A DNA stretch of 64,000 bases from an uncultured bacterium (GTDB taxonomy: Bacteria > Cyanobacteriota > Vampirovibrionia > Gastranaerophilales > Gastranaerophilaceae). The notes beneath the pieces were generated by a model, which was not told where the DNA came from, did no database searches, and saw nothing but the letters and a program-made list of their open reading frames with translations. The translations under genes and the position numbers were made by a program. Within the stretch, counting starts at the first letter, position 1; each line of letters starts with the position of its first letter. The DNA is taken from contig CACYKF010000010.1 of assembly GCA_902774905.1 (NCBI GenBank), positions 1-64,000 of the forward strand, read 5' to 3'. This document shows, in pieces, positions 54,082-61,660 of this stretch.

Positions 54082-55038
54082 ATGAGCGGAGAATATCAAA
54101 TCAGAAAAGGCGACACTTTAAGCAGTATCGCAAAACAATACAAGACAAGCATAAAAGAATTAATTGAACTTAACCCTAAACTAAAAGATAAACCTAATCT
54201 GATTTTTAAGGGTGACAAAATTAATGTGCCGTCAGGCGATAAAGATGAACCAATACAGGGGTATTCCATCGAAATAACTGTAACTTCAAACAAAAAAAAG
54301 CCGGCTGAAACAAGAGAGACCCAATCAACTCCTCAGCCACCAAAACCTGCAACTGCAAAAAGAACAGAAACTCCTGCTCAAAATGAACAAATGACAAGAC
54401 AACAAGGGCAAGAACTTGTTTCCATCATCATAAAAGATGATAAAAATGCTCATAAAATTGATGTTGCCCGAATGGCATCTAAAATTACAGATGCTGCATT
54501 CCAGGTTGGTATTAAGCCCGACTCACTTGCAGCGATTGTTCAAAATGAATCACATTTTTCGGAACAAATGATTATGTCAAGCAACGGCAAAGGACCTACA
54601 GGAATTACAAGTATTGTCCCTAAAGATATGTATAAAAGACCCGGATTATATGATTCAAAATTAGCATTACTTATAAAGCAACATGGAAGCCTTGCAAAAG
54701 TGTTTGCGGTAAAAAAAGCAAATCCGACACTAAATCTTGGTGATTTTGGCGAAATGCTGTATAAATATAAAACTCCGGATAATATGAACGCAGCACTGAA
54801 AAAAGATTTTGACCTGAATCTTAAAATCGGTGCCTATGTATATAAATACAATCTAAAACAAGCAAACGGAAATGAAAACATTGCATTCCAAAACTATAAT
54901 ACGGTAAACAGACCTGTTAAGAAGAAGGGCAAAATAGTATATAAAAAAGACGGAACTCCGCTTAAATTAAAAGAAGCCTATGCAAATACGGCAATGGCAA
55001 CTATGCGAAATGCAAGAAAAAAAGCCGGAACAACATAA
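54082..55038 (+). CDS. LysM and lytic-transglycosylase-like protein
   Basis: This 318-residue protein has an N-terminal LysM domain (residues 4-52, YQIRKGDTLSSIAKQYKTS...FKGDKINVP) that binds peptidoglycan. A Pro/Thr/Lys-rich linker (60-110) and a C-terminal domain follow. The C-terminal domain contains IVQNESHFSEQ, like the catalytic Glu of soluble transglycosylases. No signal peptide or TM helix is seen, so export must use another route or it acts inside. GAGAGG precedes the ATG. A bidirectional terminator follows. Confidence 0.8.
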   Translation: MSGEYQIRKGDTLSSIAKQYKTSIKELIELNPKLKDKPNLIFKGDKINVPSGDKDEPIQGYSIEITVTSNKKKPAETRETQSTPQPPKPATAKRTETPAQNEQMTRQQGQELVSIIIKDDKNAHKIDVARMASKITDAAFQVGIKPDSLAAIVQNESHFSEQMIMSSNGKGPTGITSIVPKDMYKRPGLYDSKLALLIKQHGSLAKVFAVKKANPTLNLGDFGEMLYKYKTPDNMNAALKKDFDLNLKIGAYVYKYNLKQANGNENIAFQNYNTVNRPVKKKGKIVYKKDGTPLKLKEAYANTAMATMRNARKKAGTT

Positions 55039-55044
55039 CAAATT

Positions 55045-55075
55045 AAAACAGGGTAGATATTATCTACCCTGTTTT
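55045..55075 (+). terminator. bidirectional intrinsic terminator
   Basis: AAAACAGGGTAGAT pairs with ATCTACCCTGTTTT (55045-55058 and 55062-55075), a 14-bp stem with a 3-nt loop. It serves the LysM gene on the plus strand and the tRNA on the minus strand. Confidence 0.9.
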
Positions 55076-55079
55076 AATT

Positions 55080-55151
55080 TGGGCCCGGAGGGATTCGAAC
55101 CCACGACCAAAGGATTATGAGTCCTCTGCGCTACCGCTGCGCCACAGGCCC
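55080..55151 (-). tRNA. tRNA with CAT anticodon (Met elongator or lysidine-type Ile2)
   Basis: The 72-nt gene folds as a cloverleaf: acceptor GGGCCTG with CGGGCCC, D-arm GCGC...GCGC, anticodon stem GAGGA/TCCTT around loop CTCATAA, and T-arm with TTCGAAT. The T-stem has one mismatch (GTGGG with CCCTC). CCA is not encoded. A CAT anticodon fits elongator Met or Ile2; which one cannot be decided here. It ends at the bidirectional terminator. Confidence 0.93.
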
Positions 55152-55180
55152 GTGACGACTTTTTATTCAATTTTCAACGG

Positions 55181-55288
55181 GCTCAGCGTTAGCGTGCGCT
55201 ACCTACCTCTCCTCGGAAGATTATTAATCTTCCTCGTCGTTATTAATCTTCCTCGTCGGCAGAGTGCCACAGGCCCGTGACGACTTTT
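55181..55288 (-). repeat. tRNA-linked hairpin element, copy B, with duplicated tRNA 5' end
   Basis: The tRNA's first ~11 bases and upstream flank (55141-55163) are repeated as 23 identical bases at 55266-55288, 125 nt away. Between them lies the hairpin element seen also at 12-85: ACTCTGCCGA, then GGAAGATTA/TAATCTTCC hairpin and a 19-bp tandem repeat (55221-55239, 55240-55258), then GAGAGGTAGGTAGCGC and GAGCCC. On the minus strand the ends GGGC and GCCC could pair. Confidence 0.7.
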
Positions 55289-55295
55289 GTTTAAT

Positions 55296-55320
55296 GTCAT
55301 CCTGAACTTGTTTCAGGATC
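55296..55320. repeat. single palindrome of the TCATTCTGA family
   Basis: GTCATCCTGAACTTG followed by TTTCAGGATC forms one palindrome of the same family as at 34.3, 40.6 and 63.3 kb. It occurs alone, without the second palindrome. Confidence 0.65.
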
Positions 55321-55409
55321 TCATTATTCCGCAAATTCACCCCCATTACAATGGCAGAAGGGTGAAATTGTTCTACACACATTTAGGTTAACATCAACAT
55401 ATCAAAAAA

Positions 55410-56060
55410 TCAAGATTTACTCAAAAGTTCAATTATATCTTCTTTTGTTATACTTGGGCTAATCTCTTTTATGCAGGTAATTTCATTAGTTGTTACTTCT
55501 TCTCTGAATATTTTTTCTAACAACTCTTTATCATAGTCATACAGTATAGAACCATGCTGAAGAATATAACCCTGTTTTCTGCACTGAGCCGAACCAATTA
55601 GTTTCTTACCTTTAAAACACAAATCTGCTCCTGTCGACACAAGCATGCAATAATCAAAACCTGTTCTTACCTGTTTTTGTGTCCCAAAATCAATATCAAT
55701 TCCGATAGTTTTAAATTTTTTAATAAATATTTGGCAAATTTCTTTGTATGAAGATACGATATGTTCGCCATGCTCTAAATACGAAACAGGACAAATATAA
55801 CTGTATGTGATTTCATTGTCATGCAAAAGTGCTCGACCGCCTGTCAAGCGTCTGACAACATCAATCCCGCTTTTTTTTAAATACTCTTTATCCAAAAAAT
55901 CATCATTCTGATTTCGACCTAAAGATACACATGCAGGCTTCCAACCATATAATCTGAAAATGGGTTCTTCTAATTTATTTTTAATAGCATACTCAAGCAA
56001 ATCAGAATCGATTTGCATATTTTCTTCGCCTGTTTTTGTTTCGTAATCTACAAATTGCAT
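55410..56060 (-). CDS. octanoyltransferase LipM-like (LplA/LipB family)
   Basis: This 216-residue biotin/lipoate ligase-type protein has RRLTGGRALLHDNEITYS, a conserved Cys in DYCMLVS and KKLIGSAQCRKQGYILQHGSI. The Cys and QHGSI pattern fit LipM, which moves octanoate from acyl carrier protein to a target for lipoate synthesis. No good ribosome-binding site is seen. It follows the secreted paralog pair by 16 nt. Confidence 0.85.
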   Translation of the reverse strand: MQFVDYETKTGEENMQIDSDLLEYAIKNKLEEPIFRLYGWKPACVSLGRNQNDDFLDKEYLKKSGIDVVRRLTGGRALLHDNEITYSYICPVSYLEHGEHIVSSYKEICQIFIKKFKTIGIDIDFGTQKQVRTGFDYCMLVSTGADLCFKGKKLIGSAQCRKQGYILQHGSILYDYDKELLEKIFREEVTTNEITCIKEISPSITKEDIIELLSKS

Positions 56061-56076
56061 AATAAATATTTTGTGT

Positions 56077-57624
56077 TTATTTATAAAAAATTGAATACCC
56101 GTTTGGTTTTAAATCCGGCGCTTTAATTTCGTCAAGCGGTAAAAGTTCTACTCCATGATACATTTTGCCTTTTTGGTTTTGCTTTTCGGGTGCAATAATT
56201 TCCTCATTGTCTATTTTTTCAAGTTTTTGCGAAACTTCTTTTACTTTTTTCTCTTTTTTTACTCTCTCTTTTTTTATTTTTTCGTTTGATACGGGCTGAT
56301 TTTGTGCGGAATTATCTGTATAATTGCTTTCATCCGGTTGTTTATCGTGCAAGAAAATCAATCCCTTTGTATCATAAGGGTCTCTTTTTATTTTCTTTGG
56401 CTTTTCTTCTTTAACCTTTTCTTTTTTAACTCTTTCTTTCTTAATTTTTTTAGACTTTTTGTCTTTTTTGTTATTAACTTCCTGTGCGGCTTCGTCGACT
56501 TCTTTTGCCAACTGTTCTGTTTGTTGCTCAATTTCCTGTTCAACTTTTTGTTCCTGAGCCAGAGGTGTCGGTTCAAGCGGAGGAAGTTTTGACAAATTCG
56601 GATCGTCATCGGTATAGCCGATGCCTGAAAGGCTGGCAGTTTTACTGTCACTTAAATTGTTTGTGTAATTTGTGACATTGGAAATTGTATTGTCATAGTC
56701 TTCTTTTGTCTGTGCGGCTTCACCATTTTGAGAACCTTCTCTTAATGCAAGTTCCTGCTCAAATTGACTAAATGCTTCATTACCGACGAACTGTTCTAAT
56801 GCGGCTCTTTTTGATAAAAATTCCGAACGGGCTGTTTTTTGTTTATCAACTGCCGTTCTGAAATAAGCATCAGTTATTACGATAAGTTCTTTTGAAACAT
56901 TATTTTTCTGTGCAAGTTCAAATCTTTGTTTGCGTTCTGTTGCAAGTTTTGTTACCATATCAAGTTGTTTTTTTGAATTCATATAATCATAATACAGATC
57001 AACCGTTTTTTGTTGCAGGTCTTCTACCTTACGGATAAGAATAATCATATCCGCATCATTAACTTTTGAATATTTGTAATTAAGCGCTTTTGTATCCTGA
57101 GTCATGATTCCCAAAACATTTGAACCGATTAAAGATGTTCCCGCAAGTAAAGGATTTGAAATTCCTGCACCAACCAAAGTTGACATACTTGCGATGGTTT
57201 TTAGCATATTTTTTACGGTACTTTTGTTTGGTTTATCGGCATCAGGGTTTGCGAGTTTATAGAGTGCAAAATTTATAGTATCACTTTGCATAGCCGCACC
57301 CTGCCATAACAAAGATAAATCTCCGACCATTTCCTGTTCTTCACATTCCAAATCATAGGCAATTTCTTTTGATAATCTTTTTATATTCAAATCTGCATAA
57401 TTTGCTTCATCATTATTTTGAGCGGTTTGCTTTTGAATAGTTTGCTCTAATGTTTCAGCCTTAGTTGCCGATTGGACATAAGGATTTTCGGGGACTTCTG
57501 AAATTCCGACTCTGTATGCCGGATTTTTTGGCGATGTAATATCTGTCAATGTAAGATTTGCATTTGCACAAGCAAAACCGCTTAAACAAATAACAGCCGA
57601 TAAAAGTAACAATTTATTCTTCAT
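56077..57624 (-). CDS. secreted coiled-coil protein with Lys-rich tail
   Basis: This 515-residue protein has a clear signal peptide (residues 1-21, ending GFACANA). A helical domain with LSLLWQGAAMQSDTINFALYKLA and DLQQKTVDLYYDYMNSKK corresponds to the upstream paralog. The last ~140 residues are low-complexity and rich in Lys/Glu, with IKKERVKKEKVKE and IKKERVKKEKKVK as an internal repeat. Its start overlaps the previous stop by 4 nt (ATGA). The helical half recalls TolC-like outer-membrane factors only weakly. Confidence 0.7.
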   Translation of the reverse strand: MKNKLLLLSAVICLSGFACANANLTLTDITSPKNPAYRVGISEVPENPYVQSATKAETLEQTIQKQTAQNNDEANYADLNIKRLSKEIAYDLECEEQEMVGDLSLLWQGAAMQSDTINFALYKLANPDADKPNKSTVKNMLKTIASMSTLVGAGISNPLLAGTSLIGSNVLGIMTQDTKALNYKYSKVNDADMIILIRKVEDLQQKTVDLYYDYMNSKKQLDMVTKLATERKQRFELAQKNNVSKELIVITDAYFRTAVDKQKTARSEFLSKRAALEQFVGNEAFSQFEQELALREGSQNGEAAQTKEDYDNTISNVTNYTNNLSDSKTASLSGIGYTDDDPNLSKLPPLEPTPLAQEQKVEQEIEQQTEQLAKEVDEAAQEVNNKKDKKSKKIKKERVKKEKVKEEKPKKIKRDPYDTKGLIFLHDKQPDESNYTDNSAQNQPVSNEKIKKERVKKEKKVKEVSQKLEKIDNEEIIAPEKQNQKGKMYHGVELLPLDEIKAPDLKPNGYSIFYK

Positions 57625-58448
57625 TTTTTTGTTCCCCCTCCTACTAAGGTTGAATCATAATTATATTGATATAAATTAAGATTATCTACGACTTTTTTAC
57701 CTGCAAGACGCTGTAATTCCAAATGATATTTTTTGCAAAGATGAATATATTTTTCCTCATCAAGTTGAATGTCCTGATAAAGAGATGATGAAACTGCAAT
57801 TTCCAAAAAATCTTCATCTTCCATCGCCTTTGCATAATTTTTATTATAAAGCATTTCTCTTGAGCGTATTTCTTTCAAAAGTTCAAGTGAATTTTTATAA
57901 TTATAGTACGCACTAATAATCTTATCCTGCAAATTTTCGACAAGTCCCGCAAGTTCAATTAGTTCGGTATCTGTTAGCGGAATTTCTTTAGGAATATTTT
58001 TTCTGTTCAGAAGATTTTGTGCAATTCTGCCTGCACCATAAGCACCTGACTGAATCATATAATTTTGTCCTAAAAGCATCGGAGCCATTGATGCACCTGA
58101 AATTATTGCAGATAAAGTTTTTGCCATAAGTGATGAGTGTATTCTGCGCTGGCTTTCAGGTGTTGCAAGTTTTTTAAGGGCAAAACCTATAACCTGATTA
58201 TTTGAAACGGTACCTTTCCAAAGATTATCAATATCTTCCATATCTTTTTCACGCTGAAGTTTAACAATTTGACCAAGCATCTCATCATCAGACATTAAAA
58301 GTGTATCTGTTTTTTTATAATCCTGTTTTGGCAGTTCAATTTTAGGTTTTTCAACCCCTCTTAATTGTACCGCATCTTCTGCCATTACAGGCAAAAAAGG
58401 TACAAACACAAAGCATGCTATCCCTAATAGAATTCCAAACTTTTTCAT
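57621..58448 (-). CDS. secreted paralog of the downstream coiled-coil protein
   Basis: This 275-residue protein starts with a signal peptide (1-23, ending LPVMA). It shares DNLWKGTVSNNQVIGFALKK and LVENLQDKIISAYYNYKNSL with the next gene, so both derive from one ancestor. It lacks the Lys-rich tail. TATAAA (58455-58460), an extended -10 with TGC, lies exactly 6 nt before the ATG; no ribosome-binding site is present. Likely periplasmic; function unknown. Confidence 0.72.
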   Translation of the reverse strand: MKKFGILLGIACFVFVPFLPVMAEDAVQLRGVEKPKIELPKQDYKKTDTLLMSDDEMLGQIVKLQREKDMEDIDNLWKGTVSNNQVIGFALKKLATPESQRRIHSSLMAKTLSAIISGASMAPMLLGQNYMIQSGAYGAGRIAQNLLNRKNIPKEIPLTDTELIELAGLVENLQDKIISAYYNYKNSLELLKEIRSREMLYNKNYAKAMEDEDFLEIAVSSSLYQDIQLDEEKYIHLCKKYHLELQRLAGKKVVDNLNLYQYNYDSTLVGGGTKK

Positions 58449-58622
58449 AACAAATTTATAGCATTAATATACGAATAAATCTAATGGTTGATTAATCTTT
58501 ACATCAAACGGTGGTTATTCTCAAGCAAAAAAAAAATTAGAATAAAGAATGTAATCTGTTCTAATGTTGAAAGAGAGCGAAACTTACAGATTGCTTCAAT
58601 GCATTTTGCAATCAGAGGAAAT

Positions 58623-59375
58623 ATGAGAAAGAGTAATTCAAAAACAGAATATATGAGCGTACCGTTCAAAGTTCAGGTCAAAAAAAATGATTTGCAAAAT
58701 AAAGCGGATAAATTAAAATCAAAAAATTCGTTTAAAGAAGCAATAGGCTTTTATCTGAATTCTATTTTGTTAGACAGAAACAACCCTGACACATATTTGA
58801 ACTTGGGGATTTGCTACAAACATTTAGGCAAACTTCAAAAAGCAATTTCGGCTTTGGAAAAATCTGCATTATTAGACAAAGATAATTTTGAAACTTTTTA
58901 TGAATTGGGCTTATGCCATTTAGAAGATGAAATTCCTTGCAAAGCAATAAAATGTTTTATTCATGCAATCGAACTTGAGCCTGACAACGCTGATGCGATA
59001 TATCATCTTGGGCTTGCTCATGAACAGTGCGACGAACAAGATATGGCTATGATGATTTACCAAAAACTTATAGATAATTCACCTACATATCTGAATGCTT
59101 ATTTGAGAAAATCAACTCTTTTAATGAGAATGGAACTTTATAATTCCGCATTGGATTTGTATAAGCAGGTTTTAAAAATCAACCCTAACTATGCTCAGGG
59201 GTATTATGATATTGCATATTGTCTTGACAAACTCGGGAAACAAAGAGAGGCAAAAAGATATTATCACAAGTTTTTGGAACACAAGCCGGAAGACAAAAAT
59301 GCAAATTTTGTCATGCGCAGAATGGAAAAACTAAGAAAACTAACCGCTTCCAATACAAAATTATCCTTGGTGTAA
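58623..59375 (+). CDS. tetratricopeptide-repeat protein
   Basis: This ~250-residue protein has about six TPR units (NPDTYLNLGICYKHLGKLQKA, then NFETFYELGLCHLEDE and others), which form a protein-binding solenoid. The start at 58623 follows GAGGAAAT and is tentative; a longer in-frame start at 58599 and a TTG at 58488 are possible. No signal peptide is seen from this start. Its end overlaps the convergent cca gene by 15 nt. Confidence 0.85.
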   Translation: MRKSNSKTEYMSVPFKVQVKKNDLQNKADKLKSKNSFKEAIGFYLNSILLDRNNPDTYLNLGICYKHLGKLQKAISALEKSALLDKDNFETFYELGLCHLEDEIPCKAIKCFIHAIELEPDNADAIYHLGLAHEQCDEQDMAMMIYQKLIDNSPTYLNAYLRKSTLLMRMELYNSALDLYKQVLKINPNYAQGYYDIAYCLDKLGKQREAKRYYHKFLEHKPEDKNANFVMRRMEKLRKLTASNTKLSLV

Positions 59376-60773
59376 TTTTTTCACAAATTCTACTGCCTGT
59401 TCTTTTGTTGTTATATCACCGTTTAATTGTGCTTCGTGCAGTTCGTTTAAAATTCTGCCTAACTGCGGTGAGGGTTTGATATTCAAAATTCCCATAATCT
59501 CGTTCCCGTCTAACAATTTTGGCAACGGTTTGAGCGTTTCAAGACTGTCAAGATAAAATTTTAAAAGTTTATCGAGCATAGTCAGGTTTTCATTGACCAT
59601 TTCTTCTGTAATTTCAGGGCCCAAAGCAGACAGTCTGTCTGCTTTTCCGATAATTATTGCATCTATTGCATCATCTTCCATCTTGCGTACATAACGCATC
59701 ATAATTTTGTCAGACAATTCCGGCGAACAAACCACCATTGTTGCATACATGTGGTTTTTAATCATTTTTTGTATGTACTTTATCTGCTTATTAGAAAAAG
59801 CAAGGGGACGGAGAATTTCAGGTGCCATTTTTGAACCGACATCATCATGTTTGTAAAATCTGTGACGACCTGTATCTTCCTCTATAAACCATGTTGAAAA
59901 TTTGCCTATATCGTGCATAAAAGCAGATAATTTTAAATGAGCAAGTCTTGAAAATCCGCCAAAATCAACTTTATCAAGATGCTCCTTAACTTCCGGCTGA
60001 CTTTGAGAGTATAAAAGTTCAATTTGCCTGACCGTTTCAATGCTATGGTGAAACAAATCCAAATGGTGATGGGTATTTGGCGGTACTTGTTTTAACTCTT
60101 TTACGAAAGGAAAAATCAGTTCCAAAATGTTGCATTCATCCATTTTCAAAAGCGCACTATCTGAATATTTACCGCCAAAAAGTTTCATAAGTTCATATTC
60201 AATACGCTCTTTTGCAGGCTTATTTATAAGTTGCGAATGTTTTTTTGCAATATCTATTAATTCATCTGAAATTTTAAACCCCAAAGTTGAATGAAATCTG
60301 AAAATTCGCAGTAATCTCAATGGGTCGTCAGTGAAGTTTTCTTCTCTTATCCCGTTTAAAACTTTGTTTTCAAAATCTTTTAAACCATCTGTCGGGTCAA
60401 AAATTTCGCCTGTTTTAATATTTACGGCGATTGCATTTACCTTCAAATCTCTGCGGTAAATGTCTTTTTCCAAAGAATTTTCTGTCGGGTTTGTTATATC
60501 AAGATAATTTTTTTTATCCTCTAAAACAATTCTGTAAATCTTGTTTTCTTCATCAAGCGGAATAAAAGTTCCGCCTAAAAAATCCGCAACTTTTAAAGAA
60601 AAATCTTTCGCATCACAATCTGTTACTATTAAATCCCTGTCCAATATTTCTTTATCAAGCAAAATATCTCGAACGGCACCGCCTACAAGCCAAATATCGT
60701 TATCAAAAAAACTTGCGAGATTATTCAGAATTTTATCGTTTTTTATTTGGTTTTTAATGATTTGAGTATTCAT
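59361..60773 (-). CDS. cca: tRNA nucleotidyltransferase / poly(A) polymerase family
   Basis: This 470-residue enzyme adds CCA (or a nucleotide tail) to tRNA 3' ends. The nucleotidyltransferase motif is WLVGGAVRDILLDKEILDRDLIV; the domain continues with RRDLKVNAIAVNI and DDPLRLLRIFRF. An HD domain (AFMHDIGKFSTW) follows. The tRNA in this window lacks an encoded CCA, so the organism needs this activity. The start at 60773 overlaps rsmE by 20 nt. Confidence 0.9.
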   Translation of the reverse strand: MNTQIIKNQIKNDKILNNLASFFDNDIWLVGGAVRDILLDKEILDRDLIVTDCDAKDFSLKVADFLGGTFIPLDEENKIYRIVLEDKKNYLDITNPTENSLEKDIYRRDLKVNAIAVNIKTGEIFDPTDGLKDFENKVLNGIREENFTDDPLRLLRIFRFHSTLGFKISDELIDIAKKHSQLINKPAKERIEYELMKLFGGKYSDSALLKMDECNILELIFPFVKELKQVPPNTHHHLDLFHHSIETVRQIELLYSQSQPEVKEHLDKVDFGGFSRLAHLKLSAFMHDIGKFSTWFIEEDTGRHRFYKHDDVGSKMAPEILRPLAFSNKQIKYIQKMIKNHMYATMVVCSPELSDKIMMRYVRKMEDDAIDAIIIGKADRLSALGPEITEEMVNENLTMLDKLLKFYLDSLETLKPLPKLLDGNEIMGILNIKPSPQLGRILNELHEAQLNGDITTKEQAVEFVKKLHQG

Positions 60774-61608
60774 AAATGATATTTCCAAGTGCAACTGTTG
60801 TAGCGGTTTCCGCCCTTAAAATCATATCTCCTAATGTGAGCATTTCAATTTGTATATTATTCTGGTCAGAAGATTCATCGGGGCAAAATTTTTCGTCATT
60901 CAGAGCGTAGCGTGGAATCTCAAAAATTTTGCCCCTCTGAATGACGGTGCGTGAAGAATCTCCACCTGCAATTTGTTCAAACCAATCAAATTCTCTTTGT
61001 GAAAACCCACCTTCAGGTCCGATTATCACAAGCACCTTATCACCTTTTTTAACAGGCTTCTGATTAAAGGATTCTTTTATCGTTTTTGTTGCAATTCTTT
61101 CACAAAATACAATTACTTTATCAAAATTATTTTCGCTTAAAACTTTTTCTATAGTTGTGCGAGGGTAACATGTCGGAATATCCGCTCTTTCACACTGTTT
61201 TGAACTCTCATACATAATTTTTTGCCACTTTTCAATTTTTTTATCAATCATTTCGTTATTGAGAGCGCAATTGTCAGTTTTTACGGGATAAACCCCTTTA
61301 ACCCCAAGTTCTGTAGCCTTTTCTATCAAAAGATTTTGTGCATCGCTTCTTAATGGACTTTGGGCAAGATACAGTTCAAAATCAAGAAATCTTTTGCTTG
61401 GGTATGAGTTGTCAATTTTTGCCGTAATTTCACTGTTTGTTATACTTTGAATAGTCGTTTCGTATTGAATTTTATTTTCGTCAATAAGCAAAAGTTTTTC
61501 ACCTGTTCTTGCACGCAAAGAACGGGCGATGTGAAAATAGTTTTCCTTATCGCTTATGCTTATTTTATCATTATTTACCTGTCCTGACTTAATAAAAAAA
61601 TGCGGCAT
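60754..61608 (-). CDS. rsmE: 16S rRNA m3U1498 methyltransferase RsmE with internal insertion
   Basis: This 284-residue SPOUT methyltransferase modifies U1498 of 16S rRNA. It begins PHFFI and ends with the SAM-binding knot IIGPEGGFSQREFDW...LTLGDMILRAETATTVALG. Between these two knot blocks are about 60 residues where roughly 22 are normal. The extra piece (about residues 216-243, IQRGKIFEIPRYALND...) is the translation of a palindromic repeat. AAGGA precedes the ATG. Confidence 0.9.
   Translation of the reverse strand: MPHFFIKSGQVNNDKISISDKENYFHIARSLRARTGEKLLLIDENKIQYETTIQSITNSEITAKIDNSYPSKRFLDFELYLAQSPLRSDAQNLLIEKATELGVKGVYPVKTDNCALNNEMIDKKIEKWQKIMYESSKQCERADIPTCYPRTTIEKVLSENNFDKVIVFCERIATKTIKESFNQKPVKKGDKVLVIIGPEGGFSQREFDWFEQIAGGDSSRTVIQRGKIFEIPRYALNDEKFCPDESSDQNNIQIEMLTLGDMILRAETATTVALGNIIYEYSNH
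60880..60945. repeat. palindromic repeat inserted in frame in rsmE
   Basis: GGGGCAAAATTTTT (60880-60893) has its exact inverse at 60922-60935, and TCATTCAGA (60896-60904) has its inverse TCTGAATGA at 60936-60944. The inverted repeats interleave. The reading frame of rsmE stays open through it. Confidence 0.8.
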
Positions 61609-61660
61609 AAAATAGTCCTTGTCTTAACGCAAGTATAATAACATAAATATACATTTACCC

